NCBI RefSeq assembly: GCF_028736215.1 | Contig: NZ_CP117883.1 | Span: 3,968,001 to 4,032,000 of the forward strand | Direction of reading: 5' to 3' | Origin: Mucilaginibacter sp. KACC 22773 | GTDB lineage: Bacteria; Bacteroidota; Bacteroidia; Sphingobacteriales; Sphingobacteriaceae | Length of the DNA: 64,000 nucleotides | Part shown: one piece after another, positions 54,128-63,784 of the stretch | How positions within the stretch are numbered: the stretch's first letter is position 1 | How the letters are laid out: the number at the start of each line of letters is the position of its first letter | Position numbers and translations under genes: made by a program | The notes under the pieces: model-generated | What the model saw: the letters and a program-made list of their open reading frames with translations, nothing else | The model's database searches: none | What the model was told of the DNA's origin: nothing

Positions 54128-55288
54128 ATGAAATACAATCCGCAACTGGATAGCATGCGTGCTTTGGCGGCACTGGCAATAATAGCTCACCACTATCTTC
54201 TTTTCCCGGCCGGATGGATAGGGGTTCAATTCTTTTTTGTGCTATCCGGCTTTTTGATATCGGGCATCGTTCTAAAAGGAAAGCAGCAATACCAAACTCA
54301 AGGCATGATTACGTTTTTTAAGGACTTTTACAAACGCAGGATGTTGCGATTGTTTCCTCTTTATTACGGATACCTGCTAATACTGGGTGTTATCTTCCTG
54401 TTTATACATAAGCCTGAGGCTTTAAGTACCGAATGGCCATGGTTGTTAACTTACACACTCAACTTCAGGTGGTTGTTTGATAGCTACACGTTTCACATGA
54501 TATACGGCCACTTATGGAGTTTATCTCTTGAATGGCAATTTTACCTGGTTTGGCCTTTGTTTTTATGGAAATTACCCGAAAGCCTCTTTTTAAAAACATT
54601 ACTTTGGTTGTTGCCGGCAGCAATGGTTATAAGGGTTGTAGTATATTTAGTGTGCAACCACCTGCAATACTTTGTAGGTTTCGACGGAAATGCAATTGAT
54701 GAAGCGCTGGCTCCTTATGTGCTGCCATTTTCACATCTGGATGCATTTGTATTTGGCGCTTTGTTATGTAACAAACCTTTCAGGGAGATAATGAGTAAAG
54801 CCAGGATTGTTTATTCATGTATTACATTAACCGTAGTTACGGGTTTGCTTCTGGTTATTTCCGTTCCATCTTACCATTTATCTTCTTTTGGCTGGCCAGG
54901 TAACCTGCCGCAGGGCTATCAATGGATCTGGGGGTATTCGGTGCTGAACTTAACAAGCGCTGCTATAATAGCTAACCTTTTAGAACAAAAAGATGTGTGG
55001 TTGTTTTCTTTTACTAAACTGCGCCTTTTTCAATATTTAGGTAAAATATCCTACGGCATGTATGTTTACCATCCAATTATCATATTTAGTGTAATGGCAT
55101 TTAGTGCCAAAATGTATGCCTTCCCCGGAAGTAAAATTTTAGAGTTATTAATCGTAATTGCCTTAACTACCGTAACCGCACATTTTTCATACGAGTTTTG
55201 GGAAAAACGATTCATAAAAAAACGAACTGTACCAACACCCCTTACAAAGCCCGAGGACCTGCCTGAGCCCGAAGCCGTTTATAACTAA
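54128..55288 (+). CDS. Membrane acyltransferase (OafA/Acyltransferase 3 family)
   Basis: 386 aa, about ten helices. Signature residues at the N-terminus: LDSMRALAALAIIAHHYLLF (His20/21 region) followed by GWIGVQFFFVLSGFLISG and the RRMLRLFPLYYGYL arginine cluster. These enzymes O-acetylate or acylate surface polysaccharides. The 74-bp gap before it is unremarkable. Acyl donor and target position unknown. Confidence 0.92.
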   Translation: MKYNPQLDSMRALAALAIIAHHYLLFPAGWIGVQFFFVLSGFLISGIVLKGKQQYQTQGMITFFKDFYKRRMLRLFPLYYGYLLILGVIFLFIHKPEALSTEWPWLLTYTLNFRWLFDSYTFHMIYGHLWSLSLEWQFYLVWPLFLWKLPESLFLKTLLWLLPAAMVIRVVVYLVCNHLQYFVGFDGNAIDEALAPYVLPFSHLDAFVFGALLCNKPFREIMSKARIVYSCITLTVVTGLLLVISVPSYHLSSFGWPGNLPQGYQWIWGYSVLNLTSAAIIANLLEQKDVWLFSFTKLRLFQYLGKISYGMYVYHPIIIFSVMAFSAKMYAFPGSKILELLIVIALTTVTAHFSYEFWEKRFIKKRTVPTPLTKPEDLPEPEAVYN

Positions 55289-55314
55289 AGCAAAAAAACA
55301 AATCATTTTTACCA

Positions 55315-56424
55315 ATGAACACGAGCACCTACAGGCAGTTGATCATCATCGCGCCTACCTGTCCTCCGGGGGTTTGCGGAGTAAGCGATCACGCATATAA
55401 AACAGCATTAGCATTAAACAAATTTTACAAATCGGTTAAAATCGGGGTAGAATATTTTCCTGAAGTAATACGGGATACTCCGCTAACTTTAACAACAGCA
55501 TACTGGCAAAGTCTGCTTAAGCAAATTGAAAAAAACAGCACTCCCGGCGATTTGCTCTTAAACTTTACACCAACAAGTTATTCCAAAACAGGGTTACCGT
55601 TTAAATTGCTGCAGGCATTAAAAAAGTTTAAAAAAGAGTCGCCATACAATCACCTTTATATTTTTTTTCACGAAACATGGGACGATAGCGCTGGTTTGAG
55701 AATACACCATAAGTTACGCAATCAACTTATAAAGTACACAGTAAAACAACTGAGCAAACTGGCCGATGGCATTACCGTAGTAACCAACGAGCAAAAAGAA
55801 AAAATAATATCGCTAACCAATAGCAAAAAAGTAAGACTGAGTTTGGTTGGCGCAAATATTTTGCCGGTTGATAAAGAAAATGGATTAACAAGCATCAGGA
55901 AACCGGGCGAATGGGTAATATTTGGCTTAGCCCATACCCGCTTGTGGACACTTCAACAACATCTGCCGCTGATAAAAGAGCTGCATAATAATGGCTTGAT
56001 AAAAAAAATTTATGCAATTGGGCCCTTAAACAATCATTACGCCGATGAAGAACTTAGCCTGGCATCGGGCCAATTAGGGCCTGGTGTTTTAATACAGACA
56101 GGAACGCTTGACCCCGGCGAAGTTTCGGCAATGATGTTAACTGCAGAAGCAGCGTTGGTAGGCCAAACTGCCGATAGTCTTCGCAAATCGGGCACTTTCG
56201 CGGCGCTGTCTGCACATGCAGTGCCTGTAATTTGCGAGGCACCTGTAACATTAGACGAGCCCCCGGGTGTTGCCATATTTCGCCCGCACGAGTTAATGAC
56301 CAACCAAACACTGCTATCTACCATTGAAGGAGAAAAAAGACGACTGTTACTGCACCAATGGTTTTGGTTAACAAGGAGTTGGGAAGCTATCGCCCTTGAC
56401 ATGCAAAGCTGGATAAACGGTTAA
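55315..56424 (+). CDS. Glycosyltransferase, GT-B-like
   Basis: 369 aa. Start LIIIAPTCPPGVCGVSDHAYKTALAL; middle IFFHETWDDSAGLR; C-terminal EWVIFGLAHTRLW and LSAHAVPVICEAP. Less clear than its neighbours in the usual E-x7-E donor motif; the late LRKSGTFAALSAHAVPVI stretch occupies that place. Related in pattern to 50813-51955. Confidence 0.7.
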   Translation: MNTSTYRQLIIIAPTCPPGVCGVSDHAYKTALALNKFYKSVKIGVEYFPEVIRDTPLTLTTAYWQSLLKQIEKNSTPGDLLLNFTPTSYSKTGLPFKLLQALKKFKKESPYNHLYIFFHETWDDSAGLRIHHKLRNQLIKYTVKQLSKLADGITVVTNEQKEKIISLTNSKKVRLSLVGANILPVDKENGLTSIRKPGEWVIFGLAHTRLWTLQQHLPLIKELHNNGLIKKIYAIGPLNNHYADEELSLASGQLGPGVLIQTGTLDPGEVSAMMLTAEAALVGQTADSLRKSGTFAALSAHAVPVICEAPVTLDEPPGVAIFRPHELMTNQTLLSTIEGEKRRLLLHQWFWLTRSWEAIALDMQSWING

Positions 56425-56463
56425 ATTACATTTTGCATTTATATACAACTACACAAAGGTTTC

Positions 56464-57705
56464 ATGAAAATAAATATTTCACATCCTACTGGTAACCGCA
56501 ATGTGAGGGCCGTTATTACCAGCCTTGCCAAAGCGGATATGCTCGGCGGCTTTAATACTACGCTTGTGGCCAATGCGGATGCCTTGTGGCTTAAGTTAAT
56601 GCCCCAAAATATCCGCACAGAATGGCTAAGGCGCACATTCCCGGTATCAAGGGCCAGTATTCATACCCGGCCAATTCTTGAACTTGCCCGTATGACTATG
56701 CCCAGGCTGGGCTATAATAAATGCATTGAACATGAAAAAGGATGGGCAAGCATTGATGCTGTATACCATGATCTTGACAAGTATAACGCCCGGCAACTTG
56801 TAAATAATGCAGCAAAAAATAAGATAGACGCTGTTTACGCCTATGAAGACGGTGCTTTAGAAACATTTAAACAGGCAAAAAAAATGGGGCTTAAATGCAT
56901 TTATGATTTACCTATTGCCTACTGGAAAACAGTTAAAAAACTCATGAACCAGGAAGCCGCCAGGCTACCACAGTGGGCTGTTACACTGGGCGGAGGTATC
57001 AGCGATTCTGAAGCCAAACTGGAAAGAAAAACACGGGAACTTGAACTGGCCGACGTTGTAGTTGGGCCGGGGTCGTTTGTCATTGATTCGTTGCCCTTTT
57101 GGGCAAATAAAAAACTGATCGTTTCGCCCTTTGGATCACCGGCAACAACGCCAGGTGGCTTAAATGTCCCAAAAAATACAAATGTCCCGCTTCGCGTTTT
57201 ATTTGCCGGGTCGATGGGGCAACGAAAGGGGCTTGCAGATTTATTTGCGGCTATAAAAAAAATAAACAGCAAAAATGTGGAGTTGGTTGTGATGGGTTCG
57301 TTACTTGCGCCAATTGAGTTTTACCGTAATGAACTATTGAGTTTTACTTACGAAAGTGGCAGATCACATGATAAAGTGTTGGAACTGATGCGCACCTGCG
57401 ATGTATTTTGCCTTCCATCAATTGCAGAAGGCCGGGCGCTGGTAATGCAGGAAGCGATGAGCCAGGGCCTGCCGTTAATTATTACCTCCAACACAGGCGG
57501 GGCCGATTTGATTGACGAAGGAGAAACCGGTTTTTTGATACCAACAGCCTCGCCCGATAGTATAGCCGAAAAAATTTGCTGGTTTTTAGATAACCGTAAC
57601 CTGATACCCGAAATGGGATATAAAGCGCAAAAAAAAGCCGCCGGTTACACATGGGATGCTTATGGAGATAAAATAGCCCAATCGCTTCATGAGTATATAT
57701 CTTAA
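56464..57705 (+). CDS. Family 4 glycosyltransferase
   Basis: 413 aa. N-terminal ISHPTGNRNVRAVITSLAKA; donor domain with LRVLFAGSMGQRKGLADLFAAI and the motif LPSIAEGRALVMQEAMSQGLP. Ends in TAATG, shared by one base with the start of the next gene, so coupled to the polymerase. Confidence 0.92.
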   Translation: MKINISHPTGNRNVRAVITSLAKADMLGGFNTTLVANADALWLKLMPQNIRTEWLRRTFPVSRASIHTRPILELARMTMPRLGYNKCIEHEKGWASIDAVYHDLDKYNARQLVNNAAKNKIDAVYAYEDGALETFKQAKKMGLKCIYDLPIAYWKTVKKLMNQEAARLPQWAVTLGGGISDSEAKLERKTRELELADVVVGPGSFVIDSLPFWANKKLIVSPFGSPATTPGGLNVPKNTNVPLRVLFAGSMGQRKGLADLFAAIKKINSKNVELVVMGSLLAPIEFYRNELLSFTYESGRSHDKVLELMRTCDVFCLPSIAEGRALVMQEAMSQGLPLIITSNTGGADLIDEGETGFLIPTASPDSIAEKICWFLDNRNLIPEMGYKAQKKAAGYTWDAYGDKIAQSLHEYIS

Positions 57706-59153
57706 TGCTGGTACCAAAATTATTTAACACCATAATGACTGGTAATAAAACAACAATGACCACGCTTCAGGGACTTTCAAAAAGCTTTTACGTTGCCCGG
57801 CCGGTTGACCGTAAAGACCCTAACCTTCTTTTAAAGCAGGGCATCTGGGCTTACTTTTTACTGCTGATATTTGAGGGAGCGTTACGCAAATGGGTATTAC
57901 CCGGCCTGTCTACTCCCCTGCTTGTTGTACGTGATCCATTAGCTCTTTGGCTGGTTTTACTTGCATGGAAGCGCAACCTGTTACCGTCAAATTTATACGT
58001 TAATGGAATGATAGCCATTGGCGCAATAGGCATAGTTACCGCCCTTGCTTTCGGACATGGCAATTTTGCCGTGGCCATTTACGGTGCCAGGATCCTGATG
58101 TTTCATTTTCCGCTCATGTTTGTTATCGGTAAAGTATTTGACCGTGATGATGTAATCAAAATTGGCAAAGCAACTATATGGATAACAATACCCATGGCCG
58201 TATTAATAGCTATGCAGTTTTATAGCCCGCAATCGGCATTTGTTAACCGCGGTGTTGGCGGCGATTTAAAAGGTGGTGGTTTTGACGGAGCTATGGGATT
58301 TTTTCGTCCACCGGCTACATTCTCATTCACAAACGGCACAGCCTTGTTTTTTGGTTTTTCGGCCGCGTATGTATTTTACTTTTGGCTAACACCAAAAAGC
58401 ATAAATCGATTGGCGCTTATTGGTGCAACGCTGGGTGTTATGGTGGCTATACCGTTATCAATAAGCCGCAGCCTGTTGTCTCTTGTGCTGGCTTGCACGC
58501 TATTTTCGCTGATAGCCATATCGCGCAATCCAAAATACCTGGGCAAAATGCTGGTGGCGATAGTAGTACTGCTAATTACGTTTACCGCCTTAAGCCAGCT
58601 CAGTGTTTTTGCTACCCCGCTGGAAGTATTTACACATAGGTTTACCAGTGCCAACGAAACTGAAGGTGGAGTATCAGGTGTATTTGTTGATCGTTTCTTA
58701 GGCGGCATGATTGGTGCTATTATCGAATCGGCGCAAAAACCATTTTTTGGTTACGGGATTGGGATGGGAACGAGTGTCGGCAGCATGCTCATAGCCGGCG
58801 ATCATACTGTTTACCTGATATCCGAAGGTGAATGGGGCCGCCTGATTGGCGAAATGGGTATTATCATGGGCTTCTCCGTTATTTTTATAAGAATTGTTTT
58901 TGTGTGGAATTTAGCTATCGATAGCTTCCGTAAACTTGCTATCGGCGACTTTTTACCATGGATGATATGTAGCATTGGCATTTTGGCCATTATGCAGGGG
59001 CAATGGGCCCAGCCAACGTCGCTTGGCTTCGACGTGGTGCTTGGTGGCATTACACTTGCCGCATTACGCACACCAAACCGCAAACTATGGGTGGTAAAAA
59101 CCCTTGAGCAGGATAATTCTGTTAACCCAACCGGAAATCAACGCGCCATTTAA
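57705..59153 (+). CDS. Wzy-type polymerase / O-antigen ligase-like membrane protein
   Basis: 482 aa, about eleven helices, with a large loop region (about 315-365) carrying SANETEGGVSGVFVDRFLGGM and PFFGYGIGMGTSVGS, typical of the O-antigen ligase/polymerase fold. In this context it most likely joins flipped repeat units into the polymer. The start at 57705 overlaps the previous gene by one base; ATGs at 57735 and 57756 are alternatives that would remove up to 17 residues. Confidence 0.82.
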   Translation: MLVPKLFNTIMTGNKTTMTTLQGLSKSFYVARPVDRKDPNLLLKQGIWAYFLLLIFEGALRKWVLPGLSTPLLVVRDPLALWLVLLAWKRNLLPSNLYVNGMIAIGAIGIVTALAFGHGNFAVAIYGARILMFHFPLMFVIGKVFDRDDVIKIGKATIWITIPMAVLIAMQFYSPQSAFVNRGVGGDLKGGGFDGAMGFFRPPATFSFTNGTALFFGFSAAYVFYFWLTPKSINRLALIGATLGVMVAIPLSISRSLLSLVLACTLFSLIAISRNPKYLGKMLVAIVVLLITFTALSQLSVFATPLEVFTHRFTSANETEGGVSGVFVDRFLGGMIGAIIESAQKPFFGYGIGMGTSVGSMLIAGDHTVYLISEGEWGRLIGEMGIIMGFSVIFIRIVFVWNLAIDSFRKLAIGDFLPWMICSIGILAIMQGQWAQPTSLGFDVVLGGITLAALRTPNRKLWVVKTLEQDNSVNPTGNQRAI

Positions 59154-59182
59154 CCCAATAACTTACCTCAATTTATCTTTTT

Positions 59183-59782
59183 ATGTTAATCCAATTAAAC
59201 GTGGCTGCCCCTTCTTTTGCCGAATCGCTTGAGGAACTAACAAACGTAATCTCGGCAAGCAAAAAACTTGAGGAATCTGTATTAGCGGCCTGTTCGGCAA
59301 TTAAATACTCAATTTTAAATGGCGGCAAACTCATCAGTTGCGGAAACGGCGGTAGCGCTGCCGATGCCCTTCACCTTTCTGAAGAACTTGTTGGCCGCTT
59401 TAAAGCCGAACGCCGCAGCCTACCTGCTATTTGCTTAAACGCCGATGTAACCGCAATTACCTGTATTGGGAATGATTATGGCTTCGACGCTATCTATTCA
59501 AGGCAACTGGAAGGACTCGGCAGGCCGGGCGACGTGCTGGTTGGTTTTAGTACAAGCGGCAACAGCCCCAATATCATCGAAGCTTTTGCGCAGGCACGCA
59601 AACAAAACATCATCACCATATACCTCGGGGGTAAAAACGGCGGAACCATAAAAGGCACCTGCGATCATGAAATTATCATACCAAGCAATACTACTGCGCG
59701 CATTCAGGAAATGCATACACTTATCCTGCATCAGTGGCTTGAAGAACTTGACATAACAGACTGGAGCACCTTAAATTATTAA
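59183..59782 (+). CDS. gmhA: Sedoheptulose-7-phosphate isomerase (GmhA, SIS domain)
   Basis: 199 aa, the usual GmhA size. SIS-domain landmarks: KLISCGNGGSAADALHLSEELVGRF, GDVLVGFSTSGNSPNII and the C-terminal HTLILHQWLEEL with catalytic Glu/His. It converts sedoheptulose 7-phosphate to D-glycero-D-manno-heptose 7-phosphate. It stands three bases upstream of the heptose kinase, which acts next in the pathway, so heptose may be a component of this polymer. Confidence 0.93.
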   Translation: MLIQLNVAAPSFAESLEELTNVISASKKLEESVLAACSAIKYSILNGGKLISCGNGGSAADALHLSEELVGRFKAERRSLPAICLNADVTAITCIGNDYGFDAIYSRQLEGLGRPGDVLVGFSTSGNSPNIIEAFAQARKQNIITIYLGGKNGGTIKGTCDHEIIIPSNTTARIQEMHTLILHQWLEELDITDWSTLNY

Positions 59783-59785
59783 CTC

Positions 59786-60796
59786 ATGAACCTATCTTAT
59801 TTATTAAAAGGGCTAACCACCATTAAAGTATTGGTCATTGGCGATTTAATGCTCGATCATTACATCTGGGGTAATGTACACCGGATATCTCCGGAGGCTC
59901 CTGTCCCGGTGGTACAGGTAAATAAAGACACCTACACGGCAGGCGGTGCTGCCAACGTTGCCATCAACCTATCAAACCTGGGGGTAAAAACCAAAATAAT
60001 GGGGCATTGCACCATGGACGAAGCAGGTAAAAAGCTTTTAGGAATCCTGTCTGGTAAAGGTGTGAAATATCTACCGCCCGAATTACTGTTCCAGGCACCT
60101 ACTATTGTTAAAACAAGGGTTATTGTTCATTCACAGCAACTTTGCCGTATCGACCGTGAGGATACTCGCGAGTGTTATACCATAGACTCGGCTCCGGGTT
60201 TTGAAAATATGCTGCGGCAAGCCCTTTCGGATGTTGATGCGGTGATCATATCTGATTATGCCAAAGGTGTTATCTCCCAATCGTTACTTGACTCTATCTT
60301 AAAAATAGCCCGCGATTTACCGGACTTGTTAGTAGCTTTAGACCCGAAGCCGGCCCGGAGGTTATCATTTCGCGGCGTTGGGCTGTTAACTCCAAACCGT
60401 GCCGAAGCACTTGCCCTTGCAGAACTTCCAGAACCTGCACCGGAAGAAAAATATCCGATAGAAAAAATTTGCAGGCGCATACATGATATTTATAATCCCG
60501 AAATTTTGATAGTGACGTTAGGAGCCGACGGAATGGCAATTAGTCACCGCGGCGAAGTGGTTGAACATTTACCAACGGTTGCACGCCAGGTTTTTGATGT
60601 ATCGGGCGCAGGCGATACGGTTATAGCCACCTTAACCGCAGCTTTGGCAAGTGGCGCCAATGCAGCCGAGGCGGCCCGCTTTGCAAACGCTGCCGCAGGT
60701 TGCGTAGTTGCACATGTAGGTACCGCGCCTATAGATTACCAGGAGCTTGAAGATTGGCTGCTTAAAGCCGATATGGAATATCAAAGTATACTATAA
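59786..60796 (+). CDS. Heptose-7-phosphate kinase (HldE kinase-domain-only, RfaE1 type)
   Basis: 336 aa. PfkB/ribokinase fold: start GDLMLDHYIWGNVHRISPEAPVPVV, signature 1 AGGAANVAINLSNLG, ATP/anion-hole signature GAGDTVIATL with the catalytic Asp. It matches the N-terminal kinase part of E. coli HldE but lacks the C-terminal nucleotidyltransferase (the bifunctional protein is about 477 aa). The separate nucleotidyltransferase, and the GmhB phosphatase, are not in this window. It phosphorylates heptose 7-phosphate at C1. Confidence 0.88.
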   Translation: MNLSYLLKGLTTIKVLVIGDLMLDHYIWGNVHRISPEAPVPVVQVNKDTYTAGGAANVAINLSNLGVKTKIMGHCTMDEAGKKLLGILSGKGVKYLPPELLFQAPTIVKTRVIVHSQQLCRIDREDTRECYTIDSAPGFENMLRQALSDVDAVIISDYAKGVISQSLLDSILKIARDLPDLLVALDPKPARRLSFRGVGLLTPNRAEALALAELPEPAPEEKYPIEKICRRIHDIYNPEILIVTLGADGMAISHRGEVVEHLPTVARQVFDVSGAGDTVIATLTAALASGANAAEAARFANAAAGCVVAHVGTAPIDYQELEDWLLKADMEYQSIL

Positions 60797-60839
60797 CAAA
60801 TATTCATTCGCTTCCCCTTTGCGGTAATTGCCATTAATT

Positions 60840-61949
60840 ATGAGCATTTCTAAAAACAACAAAGTACTTATATACAGGCTTGGCAGCCTGGGCGATACTG
60901 TAATGGCTTTGCCCAGCTTCCACAAAATAAGAAATTCGTTTCCACATGCAGATATTACTTTGCTTACCAATAAACCGGTAATGGCCAAAGCTGCTGCAAT
61001 TGAAGCTATTTTAGGCAGCCATTACTTTTTTAACCGCACCATTAATTACCCGGTGGGCACCAGGAACCTTAAAGTACTTTTTGATCTGATTAAGCAGATC
61101 CGCGCATTAAAAATTGATACGGTAATAAATATTAATCCAACCCGGTCAAAAAATTCCCTGTTAAGAGATAAGTTGTTTTTCAAAGCTGCAGGTATTGCAA
61201 ATTTGGTAGGTTTTGATGCAGCCAGGGAAGATTTTGAAGTTTGTTTTGATCCACAAACAGGCATCATGGAATGGGAAGCTAAACGATTAGCCAGGAGGAT
61301 TAGCCTTTTGGGTGCAATTGATTTATCAGATGACAAAAATTGGGATTTGAATTTAACCGAAAGCGAATTAGAAATTGCCAATAGTTATGAGCTTTTATTA
61401 ATAAAAGATACTCCCGTACTGGCTATCTCAACAGGCACAAAAAATCAATCGAACGATTGGGAAGTTGGCAACTGGCAAACGTTATTAAGCCAACTATCAA
61501 ATTTGCTTCCGGGTTGGCAGTTGATGATTATAGGAGCTCCGGACGAAGCAGAAACGGCGGCTCAACTTATATCAGCCTGGAAACATCAGTCGATAAATTT
61601 GTGTGGCAAAACAACGCCAAGGGTATCGGCAGCATTGTTGAAGAAGGCTAAAATTTTTATTGGACACGACAGTGGTCCTATCCATTTGGCCGCCGCCGTG
61701 GGTACGCCATGTGTGGGTATATACTCTGCGCGCAACTTACCCGGCCAATGGTTTCCGCGGGGAGAAAATAACCAAATACTTTACAAGCTGCCAGCGTGCG
61801 CAGGTTGTGGCCTTGAAGTTTGCTTGGTTCAACAAAAAAAATGCATTCTGTCTATCACCGTAGATGAAGTAATACAATCGGTATTTAAAATATTAAACAA
61901 CAAGGCACCTGTTTCTTCGTCCATTTTAACCGCTGCTGTACAATTATGA
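60840..61949 (+). CDS. Family 9 glycosyltransferase (heptosyltransferase-like)
   Basis: 369 aa from the ATG at 60840; an in-frame TTG at 60828 is less likely. GT9 landmarks: VLIYRLGSLGDTVMALPSFHKI and the donor site SGPIHLAAAVGTPCVGIYS. GT9 enzymes transfer ADP-heptose in lipopolysaccharide cores, which fits the two heptose genes just upstream. The four-base overlap with the next start (ATGA at 61946) implies coupling. Confidence 0.9.
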   Translation: MSISKNNKVLIYRLGSLGDTVMALPSFHKIRNSFPHADITLLTNKPVMAKAAAIEAILGSHYFFNRTINYPVGTRNLKVLFDLIKQIRALKIDTVININPTRSKNSLLRDKLFFKAAGIANLVGFDAAREDFEVCFDPQTGIMEWEAKRLARRISLLGAIDLSDDKNWDLNLTESELEIANSYELLLIKDTPVLAISTGTKNQSNDWEVGNWQTLLSQLSNLLPGWQLMIIGAPDEAETAAQLISAWKHQSINLCGKTTPRVSAALLKKAKIFIGHDSGPIHLAAAVGTPCVGIYSARNLPGQWFPRGENNQILYKLPACAGCGLEVCLVQQKKCILSITVDEVIQSVFKILNNKAPVSSSILTAAVQL

Positions 61950-63142
61950 AAGTACTCCACGTAATTAGCAGCATGAACCCCGAAACTGGTGGCGTATGTG
62001 AGGCGGTGAGAATATGCGCAGGCGGTTTGCAAAAGCTGGGTATACAAAACGAAGTTGTTAGTGTAGACGAAGACATTTTTAACAAAACAGACATCTTTCT
62101 TCAGCACGCATTAGGCCCGGCAGCAAACGCCTGGCATTATAGCAAATTATTATTGCCGTGGCTTTCTGCCAATATTACCCGGTTTGATGTTGTAATAGTT
62201 CACGGCCTTTGGTTGTATCATGGTTTCGCCGTTTATAAAGCATTTAACGCGTTAAAGACAAGCGGTATTAAACCAAAACTATTTGTGATGCCTCATGGCA
62301 TGCTTGACCCCTATTTTCAACGGGCAAAAGGCCGGAGGATAAAAGCAATCAGGAATGTAATTTATTGGAGCTTAATTGAAAAAAAACTTATTAATAGCGC
62401 AGATAAAATTTTATTTACATGCGAAACTGAGCTAATTCTTGCCCGGCTGCCTTTCTGGCCATATAAACCAAAATCTGAGACTGTTGTTGGCCTGGGGGTA
62501 ATAGCTCCCCCCGCCTACAATGTAAAAATGGCTGATATTTTTAAAAACTCGGTACCAGGATTGAGTGATAGCCCTTATTTACTTTTTCTCAGCAGGATAC
62601 ATGAAAAAAAGGGAGTAGACTTAATTATCGATGCATACAAACAAATCGTCGAAGGCCAATTAAGTTCAATAAACGCTAAGGTTAGCAACCTACCCAAACT
62701 TGTAATTGCCGGCCCGGGCCTCGACAGTAATTATGGAATACAAATGCAACAAACAGTTGCCGAATCGACACTCCTAAAAAACCTTGTTTATTTTCCGGGT
62801 ATGCTTACCGGCGAGGCCAAATGGGGAGCATTTTACGGGTGCGAGGCGTTTGTGCTGCCAAGTCATCAGGAAAACTTTGGAATAGCTGTAGTGGAAGCTT
62901 TAACATGTAATAAGCCGGTGCTCATATCAAACCAGGTAAACATCTGGCGCGAGTTATGCGAAGCCGGTGGTGCATTGGTTGCCGACGATAATAAAACCGC
63001 GACTTATGATATGCTTAGTACCTGGCAGAAGTTATCATTAGTAGAAAAACAAAAAATGGGAGTTAACGCCCGGCGTTGCTACGACCAACATTTTGAAGTG
63101 AATGCAGTCATCAATCGTTTTCAAGAGGTTTTATTCAATTAA
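61946..63142 (+). CDS. Family 4 glycosyltransferase
   Basis: 398 aa. N-terminal LHVISSMNPETGGVCEAVRICAGGL; donor domain YLLFLSRIHEKKGVDLIIDAY, then LPSHQENFGIAVVEALTCNKPVLIS. Standard retaining GT-B enzyme. It is followed by the acetyltransferase 45 bp downstream. Confidence 0.93.
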   Translation: MKVLHVISSMNPETGGVCEAVRICAGGLQKLGIQNEVVSVDEDIFNKTDIFLQHALGPAANAWHYSKLLLPWLSANITRFDVVIVHGLWLYHGFAVYKAFNALKTSGIKPKLFVMPHGMLDPYFQRAKGRRIKAIRNVIYWSLIEKKLINSADKILFTCETELILARLPFWPYKPKSETVVGLGVIAPPAYNVKMADIFKNSVPGLSDSPYLLFLSRIHEKKGVDLIIDAYKQIVEGQLSSINAKVSNLPKLVIAGPGLDSNYGIQMQQTVAESTLLKNLVYFPGMLTGEAKWGAFYGCEAFVLPSHQENFGIAVVEALTCNKPVLISNQVNIWRELCEAGGALVADDNKTATYDMLSTWQKLSLVEKQKMGVNARRCYDQHFEVNAVINRFQEVLFN

Positions 63143-63187
63143 AAAAGTCCAGGGGCAAAATTGCCCCGACTTAATCATAATCAAACA

Positions 63188-63784
63188 ATGAATATGTTTT
63201 CTTATCATAGCAAGGATAGTGTGGATGGATACTTACGGCCCGTATTTTCATTTTCTAATAAGCTACGAAGGGCCATTTGGAACCTGTGTTGGTCACTATT
63301 GTGCAGATGGACACCCAAGCCGCTGCATAAATGGCGGGTTTTAATTGTAAGAGCATTTGGGGGCAAAATTGGCGATAAAAATATCATCTACCCCGATTGC
63401 AAGATATGGGCTCCGTGGCTACTGGAAACGGAGGATATTGTTACCATTGGCCCGGGGGTCGAGATTTATAATCCCGGTGGTGTTTTTTTGGGCCACCATT
63501 CAATCCTCTCCCAAAACGCTTACCTATGTGGTGCCACCCATGATTATAACACGGCCGATTTTACATATATCATGAAGCAAATAATCATATCGCCCTATTC
63601 CTGGATATGTTCGAAGGCGGTTGTGTTGCCAGGAGTATGTTGTATGGATGGTAGCGTGTTAGGGGCGGCATCGGTAACATCGCGCGATCTGGAGCCCTGG
63701 ACAGTATATGGCGGACACCCGGCCCTGCCTTTAAAAAAACGAACTAACTTTTTAGACAACCTAAACAGCAATCAGGATGAGTAA
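63188..63784 (+). CDS. Left-handed beta-helix (hexapeptide) acetyltransferase, WcaF-like
   Basis: 198 aa from the ATG at 63188; an in-frame TTG at 63161 is less likely. Hexapeptide coils are visible from about residue 70 (IYPDCKIWAPWLL, IGPGVEIYNPGGVFLGHHSIL, AYLCGATHD, GVCCMDGSVLGAASVTS), with the catalytic His in the CGATHDYN loop. Such enzymes O-acetylate exopolysaccharide sugars, as WcaF does in colanic acid. Overlaps the next gene by eight bases. Confidence 0.9.
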   Translation: MNMFSYHSKDSVDGYLRPVFSFSNKLRRAIWNLCWSLLCRWTPKPLHKWRVLIVRAFGGKIGDKNIIYPDCKIWAPWLLETEDIVTIGPGVEIYNPGGVFLGHHSILSQNAYLCGATHDYNTADFTYIMKQIIISPYSWICSKAVVLPGVCCMDGSVLGAASVTSRDLEPWTVYGGHPALPLKKRTNFLDNLNSNQDE

